Shown here: piece by piece, positions 9,022 to 18,208 of the stretch
How positions within the stretch are numbered: the first letter of the stretch is position 1
How the letters are laid out: each line of letters begins with the position of its first letter
Assembly: GCF_947496775.1 (NCBI RefSeq)
Contig: NZ_CANMDU010000001.1
Coordinates: 124,001-188,000 of the forward strand
Length of the DNA: 64,000 bases
Source of the DNA: an uncultured Maribacter sp.
Lineage (GTDB): Bacteria; Bacteroidota; Bacteroidia; Flavobacteriales; Flavobacteriaceae
Reading direction: 5' to 3'
Notes under the pieces: generated by a model
Databases searched by the model: none
Seen by the model: the letters and a program-made list of their open reading frames with translations, nothing else
Told to the model about the DNA's origin: nothing
Program-made: the position numbers and the translations under genes

Positions 9022-9243
9022 ATGGATTTAACGGAAAGAGCTCTCGAGTTTGAAACTAGAAAAATGAGCAACATGTCTACTAGTGACCGTGTTGAAGCCT
9101 CTAGAGAAGCAAAAGCATTGATATTAGAAATTAACGAAATTTATAAGGAAACTAAGGATTCTGACTTAATGGATATGATGAAGCGTTTAACAGAGAAAAA
9201 GAAAAAAATTGAAAAACGTCTTAAAGGTGCGCCTTTAGTATAA
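9022..9243 (+). CDS. small helical protein of unknown function
   Basis: A 73-residue, highly charged, almost entirely helical protein with no signal peptide or membrane segment. The C-terminal half (MMKRLTEKKKKIEKRL) looks like a basic amphipathic or coiled-coil helix. A good promoter precedes it and a strong terminator follows at 9306-9339, so it is a monocistronic small gene and likely real. No domain family was recognised. The Lys-rich tail would suit nucleic-acid or protein binding, but this is not supported further. Confidence 0.75.
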   Translation: MDLTERALEFETRKMSNMSTSDRVEASREAKALILEINEIYKETKDSDLMDMMKRLTEKKKKIEKRLKGAPLV

Positions 9244-9305
9244 AACTTTTAAAAATTAATTTAAGATTCTTTTAGTCATTTTGGTTAATAGAATACTTAA
9301 AAACG

Positions 9306-9339
9306 AAAAGGTGCATAGTAAATAACTATGCACCTTTTT
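9306..9339 (+). terminator. strong intrinsic terminator / leader hairpin
   Basis: A perfect 13-bp stem (9306-9318 with 9326-9338), a 7-base loop and a T-rich tail ending TTTTTGTTTG. It closes the small gene at 9022 but ends only about 25 bases before the ATG of the sulfur-transporter gene at 9364, so it could also act in that gene's leader. Confidence 0.85.
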
Positions 9340-9363
9340 GTTTGTTTAATAATCGTAATAAAA

Positions 9364-9921
9364 ATGGACTTTATACTAAACCCTTGGCCCTGGTATGTTT
9401 CTGGGCCTTTAATAACTTTAATAATGGTTCTTTTGATCCTTTTTGGAAAGAACTTTGGAATGTCGTCTAACCTTAAAACTCTTTGTACCATTGGTGGAGC
9501 AGCCAAATATTCCGACTTTTTTAAAATTGATTGGCGTTCTTTTAAATGGAACTTAGTAGTTGTTCTTGGAGCCATAATTGGTGGATTTATTGCTACTCAA
9601 TTTTTATCTAATGGCACTCCCATAGATTTAAGCCCAGATACCATTGCTGATTTAAAAGCTCTAGGTTTTTCTAACCCTAGCACTAATTTACTGCCTCCAG
9701 AAATATATAGTTGGGATAGTGTTTTAAGCCTAAAAGGTATCTGTATTCTTTGTATCGCTGGCTTCTTAGTTGGTTTTGGGACCAGATATGCTGGTGGGTG
9801 CACTTCTGGTCATGCTATTAGCGGATTAAGTAATTTACAAATACCTTCTTTGATTGCTGTTATTGGCTTTTTTATTGGAGGACTACTAATGACACATTTT
9901 ATTTTACCATTGATTTTTTAA
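9364..9921 (+). CDS. YeeE/YedE-family sulfur transporter subunit (first half)
   Basis: A 185-residue membrane protein of the YeeE/YedE (Sulf_transp) family, which moves thiosulfate or related sulfur species. It has about four to five membrane helices and the conserved Cys in GGCTSGHAISGLS near the C-terminus. An in-frame ATG at 9328 exists but lies inside the 3' arm of the terminator hairpin, so the ATG at 9364 (MDFILNPWPWYVSGP) is chosen. The gene ends 2 bases before its partner at 9924, and the two halves together equal one full-length YeeE. No rhodanese or metallo-beta-lactamase-fold gene, common partners elsewhere, is present. Confidence 0.88.
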   Translation: MDFILNPWPWYVSGPLITLIMVLLILFGKNFGMSSNLKTLCTIGGAAKYSDFFKIDWRSFKWNLVVVLGAIIGGFIATQFLSNGTPIDLSPDTIADLKALGFSNPSTNLLPPEIYSWDSVLSLKGICILCIAGFLVGFGTRYAGGCTSGHAISGLSNLQIPSLIAVIGFFIGGLLMTHFILPLIF

Positions 9922-9923
9922 AT

Positions 9924-10337
9924 ATGAAATTCATTAAATTTTTAATCGTCGGTATCCTTTTTGGAATTATTTTAGTAAAATCTGAAGCAGTTTCTTGGTA
10001 TAGAATTTTTGAAATGTTTAAGTTTCAATCTTTCCATATGTATGGTATTATTGGTTTTGCAGTAGGTTTAGGAATAGTATCTATATATATCATTAAAAAA
10101 ACCAAAATTAAAAGTATAACAGGTACTGAAATTAAAATACCAGCTAAGAACAAAGGTTTTGTAAATTATCTACTTGGTGGTTCAATCTTTGGCTTAGGAT
10201 GGGCGTTAGGCGGTGCGTGCCCAGGCCCTATGTATATTCTTGTAGGTACAGGTGTTTTTAGTATGCTTATTGTTATTACAGCAGCAACTTTAGGAACCTT
10301 TGTCTATGGGCTATTAAAAAATAAGCTTCCTCACTAA
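9924..10337 (+). CDS. YeeE/YedE-family (DUF6691-type) sulfur transporter subunit (second half)
   Basis: A 137-residue membrane protein with four predicted helices and the conserved Cys in GGACPGPMYILVGTG, the mark of the second half of split YeeE/YedE transporters. It starts 2 bases after the first half, so the two are translationally coupled. The paired Cys residues of the two halves are thought to relay the sulfur substrate through the membrane. Exact substrate is not determinable from the sequence. Confidence 0.88.
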   Translation: MKFIKFLIVGILFGIILVKSEAVSWYRIFEMFKFQSFHMYGIIGFAVGLGIVSIYIIKKTKIKSITGTEIKIPAKNKGFVNYLLGGSIFGLGWALGGACPGPMYILVGTGVFSMLIVITAATLGTFVYGLLKNKLPH

Positions 10338-10386
10338 CTTCCCTCAAAACTACATATTCCTATCCTAAATTTTTCCTTTTAGATTG

Positions 10387-10402
10387 TATGACATAAGTCA
10401 TA
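10387..10402. promoter_or_regulatory. perfect dyad upstream of nadA (possible Crp/Fnr-type operator)
   Basis: TATGAC and GTCATA form a perfect 6-bp inverted repeat around a 4-base spacer (ATAA). A -7-like box TAAACTTG lies at 10424-10431, which puts the dyad centre about 43 bases before the likely transcription start, a usual position for an activator of the Crp/Fnr family. The identity of the binding protein is inference. Confidence 0.5.
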
Positions 10403-10456
10403 TATTTTTTCTATAGATACCACTAAACTTGTGGTTCATGTCAAAAAAAAACAACA

Positions 10457-11383
10457 GTGACTCTAATAGAAAAAATTACAACTTTAAAAAAGGAAAAGAA
10501 TGCGGTTATTCTCGCCCATTATTACCAGGACAAAGAAATTCAAGATATTGCCGATTTTGTTGGTGACAGTTTAGAATTATCTAAAAGAGCTGCTGAATCT
10601 ACTGCAGATATTATCGTTTTTTCAGGAGTTCATTTTATGGCTGAAACTGCCAAATTATTAAACCCTAGTAAAACCGTTGTTTTACCAGATGTAAAAGCAG
10701 GCTGTTCTCTTGCGGATTCTTGTCCTCCAAAAAAATTTCAAGAATTTATAAATGCCAACCCGGATCATACAGTTATTACTTATATTAATTGTAGCGCTGA
10801 AATAAAGGCAATTTCCGATTTAGTTTGCACCTCTTCTAATGCCGTAAAAATTATTGAATCAGTACCTAAAGAAAAACCTATCATCTTTGCTCCTGATAAA
10901 AATTTAGGAAAATATCTTGCGCAAAAAACGGGTAGAGATTTACTTTTATGGGATGGCAGCTGTATTGTTCATGAAGCATTCAGTATAGAAAAATTGCTAG
11001 AACTACATAAAAAGCATCCTGATGCCGTAATTATTGCGCATCCAGAATCAGAAGCCCACATTTTAAAAACAGCTAGCTATATTGGATCTACTTCTGGCAT
11101 GATAAGCTATGTAAAAGAACATCCCAAAAACAAATTCATTGTAGCTACTGAGGCCGGTATTCTTCATAAAATGCAACAAGAAGCTCCAAATACAATATTA
11201 ATACCGGCACCCAGTAAAGTAGACAACACTTGTGCTTGTAGTGAATGTGCATATATGCGTATAAACACGCTCCAAAAACTTTATGATTGCCTAAAAAATG
11301 AATCTCCAAAAATAGAAATACCAAGTAACATACGAGAGAAAGCGGTTATTCCTATACAAAAAATGTTAACTCTATCCGCGTAA
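10457..11383 (+). CDS. nadA: quinolinate synthase NadA
   Basis: A 308-residue [4Fe-4S] enzyme that condenses iminoaspartate with dihydroxyacetone phosphate to quinolinate in de novo NAD synthesis. Family signatures are LAHYYQ near residue 20, Cys83 (AGCSLADSC), Cys169 (DGSCIVHE) and the C-terminal Cys cluster 259/261/264 ([10 protein letters not shown]), which together supply the three cluster ligands. The frame begins at a GTG. An ATG at 10438 would be a natural start but is one base out of frame across a run of nine A, so the real start may involve that ATG if the run length is wrong. It ends 1 base before nadB. Confidence 0.95.
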   Translation: MTLIEKITTLKKEKNAVILAHYYQDKEIQDIADFVGDSLELSKRAAESTADIIVFSGVHFMAETAKLLNPSKTVVLPDVKAGCSLADSCPPKKFQEFINANPDHTVITYINCSAEIKAISDLVCTSSNAVKIIESVPKEKPIIFAPDKNLGKYLAQKTGRDLLLWDGSCIVHEAFSIEKLLELHKKHPDAVIIAHPESEAHILKTASYIGSTSGMISYVKEHPKNKFIVATEAGILHKMQQEAPNTILIPAPSKVDNTCACSECAYMRINTLQKLYDCLKNESPKIEIPSNIREKAVIPIQKMLTLSA

Positions 11384-11384
11384 A

Positions 11385-12953
11385 ATGATTTCTACAAACT
11401 ATTTGGTAATTGGGTCTGGCGTTGCCGGCCTTACTTTTGCAGTTAAAATTGCTCAAAAATTTCCTAATAAAACTATTACCATTGTTACTAAAGGCGATGA
11501 AGAAGAATCGAATACAAAATATGCGCAAGGTGGTATAGCTGTTGTTTTAAATGAACAAAAAGATTCTTTTGCCAAACATATAGAAGACACTTTAATTGCT
11601 GGTGACGGGCTTTGCACCCCAGAAATAGTCGCTATGGTTGTAAAAGAAGGCCCAAAAAGACTACAGGAACTTGTGGCATGGGAAACCAATTTCGATTTAG
11701 ATTCTAATGGTACTTTTGATTTAGGCAAAGAAGGGGGACATTCGGAATACAGAGTTGTGCATTACAAAGATATTACTGGCTTTGAACTAGAAAGAGCACT
11801 TTTGAAAAAAGTACACCAGCTACCTAATATTACAATTTTACCTCATCATTTTGCTATTGATTTAATTACAGAGCACCATATAGAAAATAAAGAAACAGAT
11901 GCTGTTTCTTGTTATGGCGCTTATATTCTAAACCAATGTACAGACAAGATTCTAACTATAAAGGCACAACATACCTTACTAGCATCTGGTGGAATAGGCA
12001 GTGTTTATGGACACACGACCAACCCAATTATTGCAACAGGAGATGGGATAGCTATGGCTTACAGAGCTAAAGCGGTTATTAAAGACATGGAGTTCGTTCA
12101 ATTTCACCCAACAACTATGTATACTCCAGAAGGTGGTTCTTCCTTTTTAATTTCTGAAGCTGTTCGTGGATTTGGCGCTTATTTACGGACTAAAGACGGA
12201 CATCGTTTTATGTTAGATTATGATTCTAGAGCAGAATTAGCCTCGAGAGATATCGTTTCTCAGTGTATTGATTCTGAGTTAAAAAAAACAGGAGACCCTT
12301 TTGTTTATCTAGATTGTACCCACTTAGATATGGCTGCTTTTAAAAAGCATTTTCCTAATATTTACGAAAAATGTTCTGAAGAACATATTCAACTAGAAAA
12401 AGATTGGATTCCCGTAGTCCCTGCATCTCATTATTTATGCGGTGGAATAGACATTGATAAAAACGGAAAAACATCTGTAAACAATCTTTATGCGTGCGGA
12501 GAATGTAGTAGAACAGGGCTTCATGGCGCCAACCGTTTGGCCTCTAACTCCTTATTAGAAGCTCTTGTTTATTCCCATAATATATATTTAGATTTGTGTG
12601 AAGCTCCAAAAGTTAACATTCCAGAGAACATTCCACCTTGGAATGATGATGGAACCTCTATTCCTAAAGAGCATATTTTAATTCAACATAACCTAAAACA
12701 ACTACAAGCTTTAATGCGAAATTATGTCGGGATTGTTCGCAATAATGACCGTCTTCATATGGCTATTAAGCATTTAAACTTACTCTATGAAGAAGTCGAA
12801 GAGTTGTATAGAAAATCTAAAATTACAACCGCCCTTTGTGAGCTTAGAAATATGATAAATGTGGCTCATTTAATTATTCAGCAATCTTTAAATAGAAAAG
12901 AAAACAAGGGAGGATATTATAATATAAGTAACATAAAAAAAGCATCTAAATAA
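11385..12953 (+). CDS. nadB: L-aspartate oxidase NadB
   Basis: A 522-residue cytosolic flavoenzyme that oxidises L-aspartate to iminoaspartate, the substrate of NadA. The FAD-binding GxGxxG lies at residues 10-15 (GSGVAG). Further succinate-dehydrogenase-family marks are KYAQGGIAV, GGHSEYRVVHYKD, EFVQFHPT, SRAELASRDIV and HGANRLASNSLLE. It begins 1 base after nadA, so the two are coupled; nadC is not in the window. The last codons overlap the hairpin that serves as terminator for the facing GH3 gene. Confidence 0.96.
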   Translation: MISTNYLVIGSGVAGLTFAVKIAQKFPNKTITIVTKGDEEESNTKYAQGGIAVVLNEQKDSFAKHIEDTLIAGDGLCTPEIVAMVVKEGPKRLQELVAWETNFDLDSNGTFDLGKEGGHSEYRVVHYKDITGFELERALLKKVHQLPNITILPHHFAIDLITEHHIENKETDAVSCYGAYILNQCTDKILTIKAQHTLLASGGIGSVYGHTTNPIIATGDGIAMAYRAKAVIKDMEFVQFHPTTMYTPEGGSSFLISEAVRGFGAYLRTKDGHRFMLDYDSRAELASRDIVSQCIDSELKKTGDPFVYLDCTHLDMAAFKKHFPNIYEKCSEEHIQLEKDWIPVVPASHYLCGGIDIDKNGKTSVNNLYACGECSRTGLHGANRLASNSLLEALVYSHNIYLDLCEAPKVNIPENIPPWNDDGTSIPKEHILIQHNLKQLQALMRNYVGIVRNNDRLHMAIKHLNLLYEEVEELYRKSKITTALCELRNMINVAHLIIQQSLNRKENKGGYYNISNIKKASK

Positions 12954-12965
12954 AAATTTAGATGC
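12935..12965 (-). terminator. terminator for the GH3 gene, overlapping the nadB 3' end
   Basis: A 10-bp perfect stem (12942-12951 with 12956-12965) and 4-base loop, followed on the minus strand by seven T. The tail lies within the final codons of nadB. For the plus strand the T-tract is poor. Confidence 0.7.
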
Positions 12966-12989
12966 CATTTATTAAAGTAGTTACTACAG

Positions 12990-15272
12990 TTAGTCTATTA
13001 ATTTAAAGCCATTTTTTAAAATAGCATTAGAACTACCACCAATAAAAACATTAAAATCTCCTTCTTCTGCTTCCCAAATACCCTTTGCTGAATAAAACTG
13101 AAGCATTTCTTCATTTATTACAAAAGTTACTTCCTTAGATTCTCCTGGCTCTAAGGACACCATTTTAAATCCTTTTAACTCTTTTACTGGCCTAGTAATA
13201 CTTGCAAATTTATCTTGAATATATAATTGCACTACTTCTTTTCCTGCGTACTCTCCAGTATTAGTTAAATTAAATGTAAGAGCTATTTCCGCTCCTCTTT
13301 TGAAGGATGTAGCATTCAATTTTAAATCACTGTATCTAAAATCAGTATAGCTTAAGCCATATCCAAATTCATAAAGAGGGGCATTGCTTTCATCTATATA
13401 ATGCGACCAAAAAACCATATTAGGAGCCGGTATCTCTGGTCTTCCAGTATTCTTATGATTATAGTATATTGGAATTTGCCCAACACTTTTAGGAAAAGTC
13501 ATTGGCAATTTACCGCTTGGATTATAATCACCATATAATACTGCCGCGATAGCGTTACCACTTTGTGTTCCTAAATGCCATGTTTCTAATATTGCCGGCA
13601 CATTTTCGTCGGCCCAATTAATGGTTAAAGGTCTTCCATTCATTAAAACTAAAACTACCTTTTTATTTACCTTGTAAACGGCTTCCAACAACTCTTGCTG
13701 CAATCCAGGTAAATCTAAGGTAGTTCTACTTCTACCCTCTCCAGACTGAAAACCATTTTCACCTAAAACTAGAATTACAATATCGTTCTTTTTTGCAAGA
13801 GCCACAGCTTCTTCTATACCAGAAGCATCTTCTTCATTTATTTTAGTTTCTAATGTAAAATCCGTTTTTCCTTCTGTTAAGGTTACTCCTTTCGCGTAAG
13901 TAATTATATTTCCTTTATACGTATTTAATCCTTCTAAAACTGAAATTGCTGTATTATCATCAGCAGCAAGACGCCAACTACCTAGAGGGCTATTCTTATC
14001 CTCCGCTAAAGAACCTATTACGGCTATTTTTTGCCCCTTTTTCTTTAAAGGCAAAAGGGCCTTTTCATTCTTAAGTAGTACTATCGATTTTTTGGCCATA
14101 TCTAAAACCGCAGCTTGGTTTTCGGGGCTTCCTACAACGGATTTTTCTAATTTTTCATCACAATACAAATATGGGTCTTCAAAAAGTCCCAATTCATATT
14201 TTACAGTAAGTATTCTTTTTACAGCATCGTCAATTAATGCTATATCTACCCTTCCTTTATTTATTAAGGCTTCTATATGATTAACATAACCATAAGATTC
14301 CATATCCATATCCGAACCAGCGTTAGCTGCTAGTGAGCTTGCGTGCTCATTATCCTTAGCATAACCATGCGCAACCATTTCATTGATTGAACCCCAATCG
14401 GATACTACAAACCCATTAAAACCCCATTCTTTTTTCAATATTTTTCTTTGCAAAAAAGCATTACCTGTTGCCGGAATACCGTTGAGCTCGTTGAAAGAAT
14501 TCATAAACGTTTTTACTCCAGCATCTACTGTTGCCTTAAAAGGAGGGAATATGATATTTTGTAAGGTTGACTCTCCTACATCTACTGTATTATAATCTCT
14601 TCCAGATTCTGCAAATCCATAGCCTGCAAAATGTTTAGCGCAAGCGGCTATAGTATTCTTCTTAGATAAATCGTCGCCTTGAAAGCCTTTTACTCTAGCG
14701 TATCCTATTTTACTTCCTAAATAAGGGTCTTCCCCTGCTCCTTCCATTACACGCCCCCAACGCGCATCTCTAGAAATATCTACCATTGGAGCAAATGTCC
14801 AATTTATTCCACTTGCCGCAGCTTCACTAGCGGCCACTTCTGCTGAATTTTTAATAGCTTCTAAATCCCAACTAGCAGCTTCCGCTAAAGGAATTGGGCT
14901 AACTGTTTTATACCCATGAATAACATCAAAGCCTATTATTAATGGAATTCCTAATCTGGTTTCTTCTACAGCTATTTTTTGTACTTTTCTAACTTCTTTT
15001 ACACCACGAACATTAAGCATAGAGCCTACTTGTCCTGATTTTAAATGTTCGTATTTTAATACTGCACTTCCGTCAGTAGGTGCCGGACCAGTAACATTCC
15101 AGAACCCATTGTACTGGTTCATTTGCCCAATCTTTTCCTTAAAAGTCATCTTAGCTAATAACTGCTCTACTTTTTTTCTTATCTCCTCTTGTTTTACCTG
15201 TACTATTGTTTCTTGAGCATGTAACTTACCCCAAAAACATATAAAGTATGTAAAAATTAACACCTTTTTCAT
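12990..15272 (-). CDS. bglX: GH3 beta-glucosidase (BglX-like), exported
   Basis: A 760-residue periplasmic beta-glycosidase. It has a signal peptide (residues 1-19, cleavage before QETIVQ), the GH3 N-terminal barrel with the KH pair (Lys213-His214), and the catalytic nucleophile Asp292 in GFVVSDWGS. The GH3 C-terminal domain contains the LGENGFQSGEGRSR loop, and a fibronectin-III-like C-terminal domain starts near residue 660. Length and domain order match E. coli BglX. It probably cuts terminal beta-linked glucose or a related sugar from oligosaccharides; the exact substrate is unknown. It has its own terminator and no co-directional neighbour. Confidence 0.92.
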   Translation of the reverse strand: MKKVLIFTYFICFWGKLHAQETIVQVKQEEIRKKVEQLLAKMTFKEKIGQMNQYNGFWNVTGPAPTDGSAVLKYEHLKSGQVGSMLNVRGVKEVRKVQKIAVEETRLGIPLIIGFDVIHGYKTVSPIPLAEAASWDLEAIKNSAEVAASEAAASGINWTFAPMVDISRDARWGRVMEGAGEDPYLGSKIGYARVKGFQGDDLSKKNTIAACAKHFAGYGFAESGRDYNTVDVGESTLQNIIFPPFKATVDAGVKTFMNSFNELNGIPATGNAFLQRKILKKEWGFNGFVVSDWGSINEMVAHGYAKDNEHASSLAANAGSDMDMESYGYVNHIEALINKGRVDIALIDDAVKRILTVKYELGLFEDPYLYCDEKLEKSVVGSPENQAAVLDMAKKSIVLLKNEKALLPLKKKGQKIAVIGSLAEDKNSPLGSWRLAADDNTAISVLEGLNTYKGNIITYAKGVTLTEGKTDFTLETKINEEDASGIEEAVALAKKNDIVILVLGENGFQSGEGRSRTTLDLPGLQQELLEAVYKVNKKVVLVLMNGRPLTINWADENVPAILETWHLGTQSGNAIAAVLYGDYNPSGKLPMTFPKSVGQIPIYYNHKNTGRPEIPAPNMVFWSHYIDESNAPLYEFGYGLSYTDFRYSDLKLNATSFKRGAEIALTFNLTNTGEYAGKEVVQLYIQDKFASITRPVKELKGFKMVSLEPGESKEVTFVINEEMLQFYSAKGIWEAEEGDFNVFIGGSSNAILKNGFKLID

Positions 15273-15715
15273 TGGTTCTTTTTTGTATTAAATCTTTATT
15301 ATCTAATTCCCTAAAATTACCATAGAACAGCAAGGTATTATAAGACAATATTTTCCGATTTTATTCAATTATTGGAGCTATATATTCTTAATCTACAATA
15401 TCAACAATTATTGATAATATCTTACATAATCTATTTCCATAGAAGGTTAGCCAACTAAGCTGTGAAGAGAGAAACGAGTTTGTGTTGGAAATTACTTTTT
15501 TTGTTTCACTAGTTACTCCATAAGTAGAGCAATTTTAACAATACGTAATTCTTAGGGTAAATTAAAAAACTAGAAACTGAAATAGCCTAAGGGAAGTACT
15601 TGAGATATTAATTGAAAACCAATTCTTATTGCAAGGTAAGCCTCCGTGAGTTTTAAGTCTAAAATATTAGACCAACTAATAAAGAAATTTTAGGATACTA
15701 TTGGAAGAAAAAACA
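15273..15715. other. intergenic region between GH3 gene and clpS
   Basis: No coding frame, tRNA or strong hairpin was found in this 443-base stretch. A short 6-bp dyad, GTCTAA-AATA-TTAGAC (15657-15672), is the only notable structure and is too weak to interpret. The GH3 promoter should lie at its left end on the minus strand. Confidence 0.5.
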
Positions 15716-15991
15716 CTAAACAATTTCTGCATTTAAACCTGCCTGCAAAAGACGAGTACAACGGGGTTTTAAATCTTTAAATTCTCCAGTTTTAACCGTA
15801 CATTTTCCATTATAATGCACTATTAATGAACATTGCTCCGCTTGTTCCGAAGTATGATCACAAACAGAAACTAATGTATCTATAACATGCTCAAAAGTAT
15901 TAACATCATCGTTAAAGAGTACAATTTCATTTTGGTTTACTGCCTCTTCTTCTACTAATAACTCCTCTGATATTTCTTCCCTGGTACTCAT
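15716..15991 (-). CDS. clpS: ATP-dependent Clp protease adaptor ClpS
   Basis: A 91-residue cytosolic adaptor that delivers N-degron substrates to ClpAP-type protease. The family core LFNDDVNTFEHVI (from residue 25) and the later AEQCSLIVHYNGKC segment match ClpS. A short acidic N-terminal tail precedes the core, as usual. It follows prmA by 21 bases on the same strand, probably in one transcript. Confidence 0.95.
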   Translation of the reverse strand: MSTREEISEELLVEEEAVNQNEIVLFNDDVNTFEHVIDTLVSVCDHTSEQAEQCSLIVHYNGKCTVKTGEFKDLKPRCTRLLQAGLNAEIV

Positions 15992-16012
15992 ATTATAAGG
16001 GTTTTATAAAAA

Positions 16013-16849
16013 CTAAAATACATATTTTGCAGCAACCCAATTATTTTTTTCAAGTTTTTTTTCAAATTTTAACGAATGCTCTTGGCATTTATCGCTAATC
16101 ATTTTTAGGTCTTCTTGGTAGAAACCACTTAGAAAAAGAGATCCTCCAGAGTTTAAACATGCTGCATAGATAGGAATGTCTGCTAACAATATATTCCTGT
16201 TTATATTTGCTATAATTACATCAAACTTTTTGTTCTTTAGAAGACTAGCATCCCCTTCTAAAACTTGAATATTAGGAAAACCATTTCTTTCTACATTTTC
16301 TTTAGCATTTAAATAACACCAATTATCTATATCTATAGCTTCAACTGGCACAGCACCTTTCATAGCAGCTAATATTGCCAAAACTCCAGTACCGCTCCCC
16401 ATATCTAAAACAGATTTTTTTGTAAAATCATTTTCTAAAATATGTTTTAACATCATAAAGGTTGTTTCATGATGTCCGGTACCAAAACTCATTTTGGGTT
16501 CAATAACAATATCATATTCTACAACAGGAGCATCATGAAAAGGAGCTCTAACTACACAGGCATCATCTACTTGTATGAGTTTAAAATTTTCCTCCCAAGT
16601 AGCATTCCAATTCTCTTGTTCAATTTCTTTAACCGTATATTCAATCTTAAAATTGTCATTTTTTAATATATCTATGGCATCTATCATAGACTCTTCCCAA
16701 TCTGTTTTTTGAATATACGCCAAAACTCCATTTTCATTTTCTACGAAACTCTCGAAGCCTATTTCCCCTAATTCTGCAATTAAAATATCGGAAGTAGGTT
16801 GTACTGGAGTAACAGTAAAGGCGTATTCTATATAAATAATGTTTGCCAT
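16013..16849 (-). CDS. prmA: ribosomal protein L11 methyltransferase PrmA
   Basis: A 278-residue SAM-dependent methyltransferase that modifies ribosomal protein L11. The N-terminal substrate-recognition domain covers about residues 1-90. The family motif FGTGHHETT lies at 122-130 and the SAM-binding motif LDMGSGTGVLA at about 148-158, with the later catalytic-site motif NINRNIL. It is separated from tpiA by 100 bases with a terminator hairpin, and clpS follows it. Confidence 0.95.
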   Translation of the reverse strand: MANIIYIEYAFTVTPVQPTSDILIAELGEIGFESFVENENGVLAYIQKTDWEESMIDAIDILKNDNFKIEYTVKEIEQENWNATWEENFKLIQVDDACVVRAPFHDAPVVEYDIVIEPKMSFGTGHHETTFMMLKHILENDFTKKSVLDMGSGTGVLAILAAMKGAVPVEAIDIDNWCYLNAKENVERNGFPNIQVLEGDASLLKNKKFDVIIANINRNILLADIPIYAACLNSGGSLFLSGFYQEDLKMISDKCQEHSLKFEKKLEKNNWVAAKYVF

Positions 16850-16892
16850 GTCTTTTTTTAATATAAAAGGAATAGATAGTTTATTAAAAATA

Positions 16893-16926
16893 GAAGCTGT
16901 TTAGAGAAATGTTTCTAAACAGCTTT
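16893..16926 (-). terminator. terminator between tpiA and prmA
   Basis: A 12-bp stem (about 16894-16905 with 16914-16925) around an 8-base loop is followed on the minus strand by CTATTTTTAA. It ends the tpiA transcript, so prmA-clpS probably have their own promoter. Confidence 0.65.
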
Positions 16927-16949
16927 CTTAAACAATTTTTTAAGCGAAA

Positions 16950-17699
16950 TTAAATAGCTTTTATAATGGCAGCAAAATCATCTGCTACTAAAGCAGCTCC
17001 ACCAATTAAACCACCATCTACATCTGGTTTAGAGAATATCTCTGCCGCATTTGCAGGTTTTACACTTCCACCATATAATATAGAAACATTATTAGCTACG
17101 GCAGCATCATATCCGTCTGTTATTGTTTTACGAATAAAAGCATGCATTTCTTGCGCTTGCTCCGCTGAAGCTGTTTCTCCCGTTCCAATAGCCCATACAG
17201 GCTCATAAGCCAATACAATTTTACTCCATGCACTAGCATCTAAAGAAAAAAGTGCATTTTTAATTTGACCACCAACTACATTAAAATGGTTATCAGATTT
17301 TCTATCTGTCAATTCTTCACCAAAACAGAACATTACTCTCATGTTTTTTGCTAAAGCTGCTTTTACTTTCTTCTCCAAAATCTCATCTGTTTCACCAAAA
17401 TAAGCACGTCTTTCGGAATGTCCAATAATTACGGTATCAATACCAATATCTAACAGCATATCTCCAGAAGTTTCTCCTGTATAAGCACCACTTTCTGCAA
17501 AGTGCATGTTTTGGGCTATCACTTCTATAGTAGAAGACTCTAAACTTTGTTTAGCAGTAACCAAATTCACAAAATTAGGTGCTACCATTACTTCTGCTGT
17601 TGTATCTGGTAATTTAGCTGAAAGCTCTGTTAAAAGCGCTTCTGTTTCTGCTAAATTTTTATTCATTTTCCAATTTCCCGCTACTATTTTACTTCTCAT
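16950..17699 (-). CDS. tpiA: triosephosphate isomerase
   Basis: A 249-residue glycolytic enzyme interconverting dihydroxyacetone phosphate and glyceraldehyde 3-phosphate in the cytosol. Catalytic residues are visible: Lys11 in GNWKMNK, His94 in IIGHSERR and Glu166 in AYEPVWAIGTG, with the phosphate-binding loop YGGSVKP near the C-terminus. It starts 5 bases after the thioredoxin gene and is the last gene of that operon. Confidence 0.97.
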   Translation of the reverse strand: MRSKIVAGNWKMNKNLAETEALLTELSAKLPDTTAEVMVAPNFVNLVTAKQSLESSTIEVIAQNMHFAESGAYTGETSGDMLLDIGIDTVIIGHSERRAYFGETDEILEKKVKAALAKNMRVMFCFGEELTDRKSDNHFNVVGGQIKNALFSLDASAWSKIVLAYEPVWAIGTGETASAEQAQEMHAFIRKTITDGYDAAVANNVSILYGGSVKPANAAEIFSKPDVDGGLIGGAALVADDFAAIIKAI

Positions 17700-17704
17700 T
17701 TCTA

Positions 17705-18199
17705 TTATTTTGTAAGTTGTTTTATAATCTCTTTGTCTTCTACATTTATTGCTTTATACAAGGTAATATAACCTTCCTTGTTTATTACCATATATCTTGG
17801 AATCCAGTCTAAATCTATAGCTGTAAACAAATCGGACTTCCACCCATTAGGAGCCCAATAGTGTGACCCGTTGTTTATCTTAAAACTTTGTATGCCCTTC
17901 TCCCAACTATCTTTAGTTTTATCCAAAGAAACATAAACATAAGCCACTTCTGGATAGTCCTTTTTTATAGCATTCAAAGTGGGCATACCAACTATACAAT
18001 CTTTACACCAAGATGCCCAAATATCTAATAAGATTACTTGGCCTTTATGAGTCTCTAAAACCTTCCCGAAGGTTATAGGCTTCCCTTCTAAATCCATTAA
18101 ATGGTCTGCCTTTGCTTCCACTGCGAAAGTTTTATCTTGCGCAATCATACAAAACATAGAAACCATAAAAAAAATGACCGTAACTATTCCTTTTTTCAT
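17705..18199 (-). CDS. TlpA-like thioredoxin-fold protein, exported
   Basis: A 164-residue envelope protein with a signal peptide (cleavage near MIAQ, residue 21) and a thioredoxin fold carrying the redox motif WCKDC (Cys65 and Cys68). The conserved cis-Pro region reads WIPRYMVINKEG. It may reduce or oxidise disulfides of periplasmic proteins. It lies 9 bases after the DoxX/MauE-like gene and 5 bases before tpiA. Proximity to an electron-carrier-type membrane protein suggests a shared redox role, which is inference. Confidence 0.87.
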   Translation of the reverse strand: MKKGIVTVIFFMVSMFCMIAQDKTFAVEAKADHLMDLEGKPITFGKVLETHKGQVILLDIWASWCKDCIVGMPTLNAIKKDYPEVAYVYVSLDKTKDSWEKGIQSFKINNGSHYWAPNGWKSDLFTAIDLDWIPRYMVINKEGYITLYKAINVEDKEIIKQLTK

Positions 18200-18208
18200 T
18201 TAAAGTAT

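Noticed and set aside
9328-9363. Upstream ATG as the start of the YeeE/YedE gene
   Set aside because: It lies in the 3' arm of a strong terminator hairpin and encodes untypical residues; ATG 9364 fits the family.
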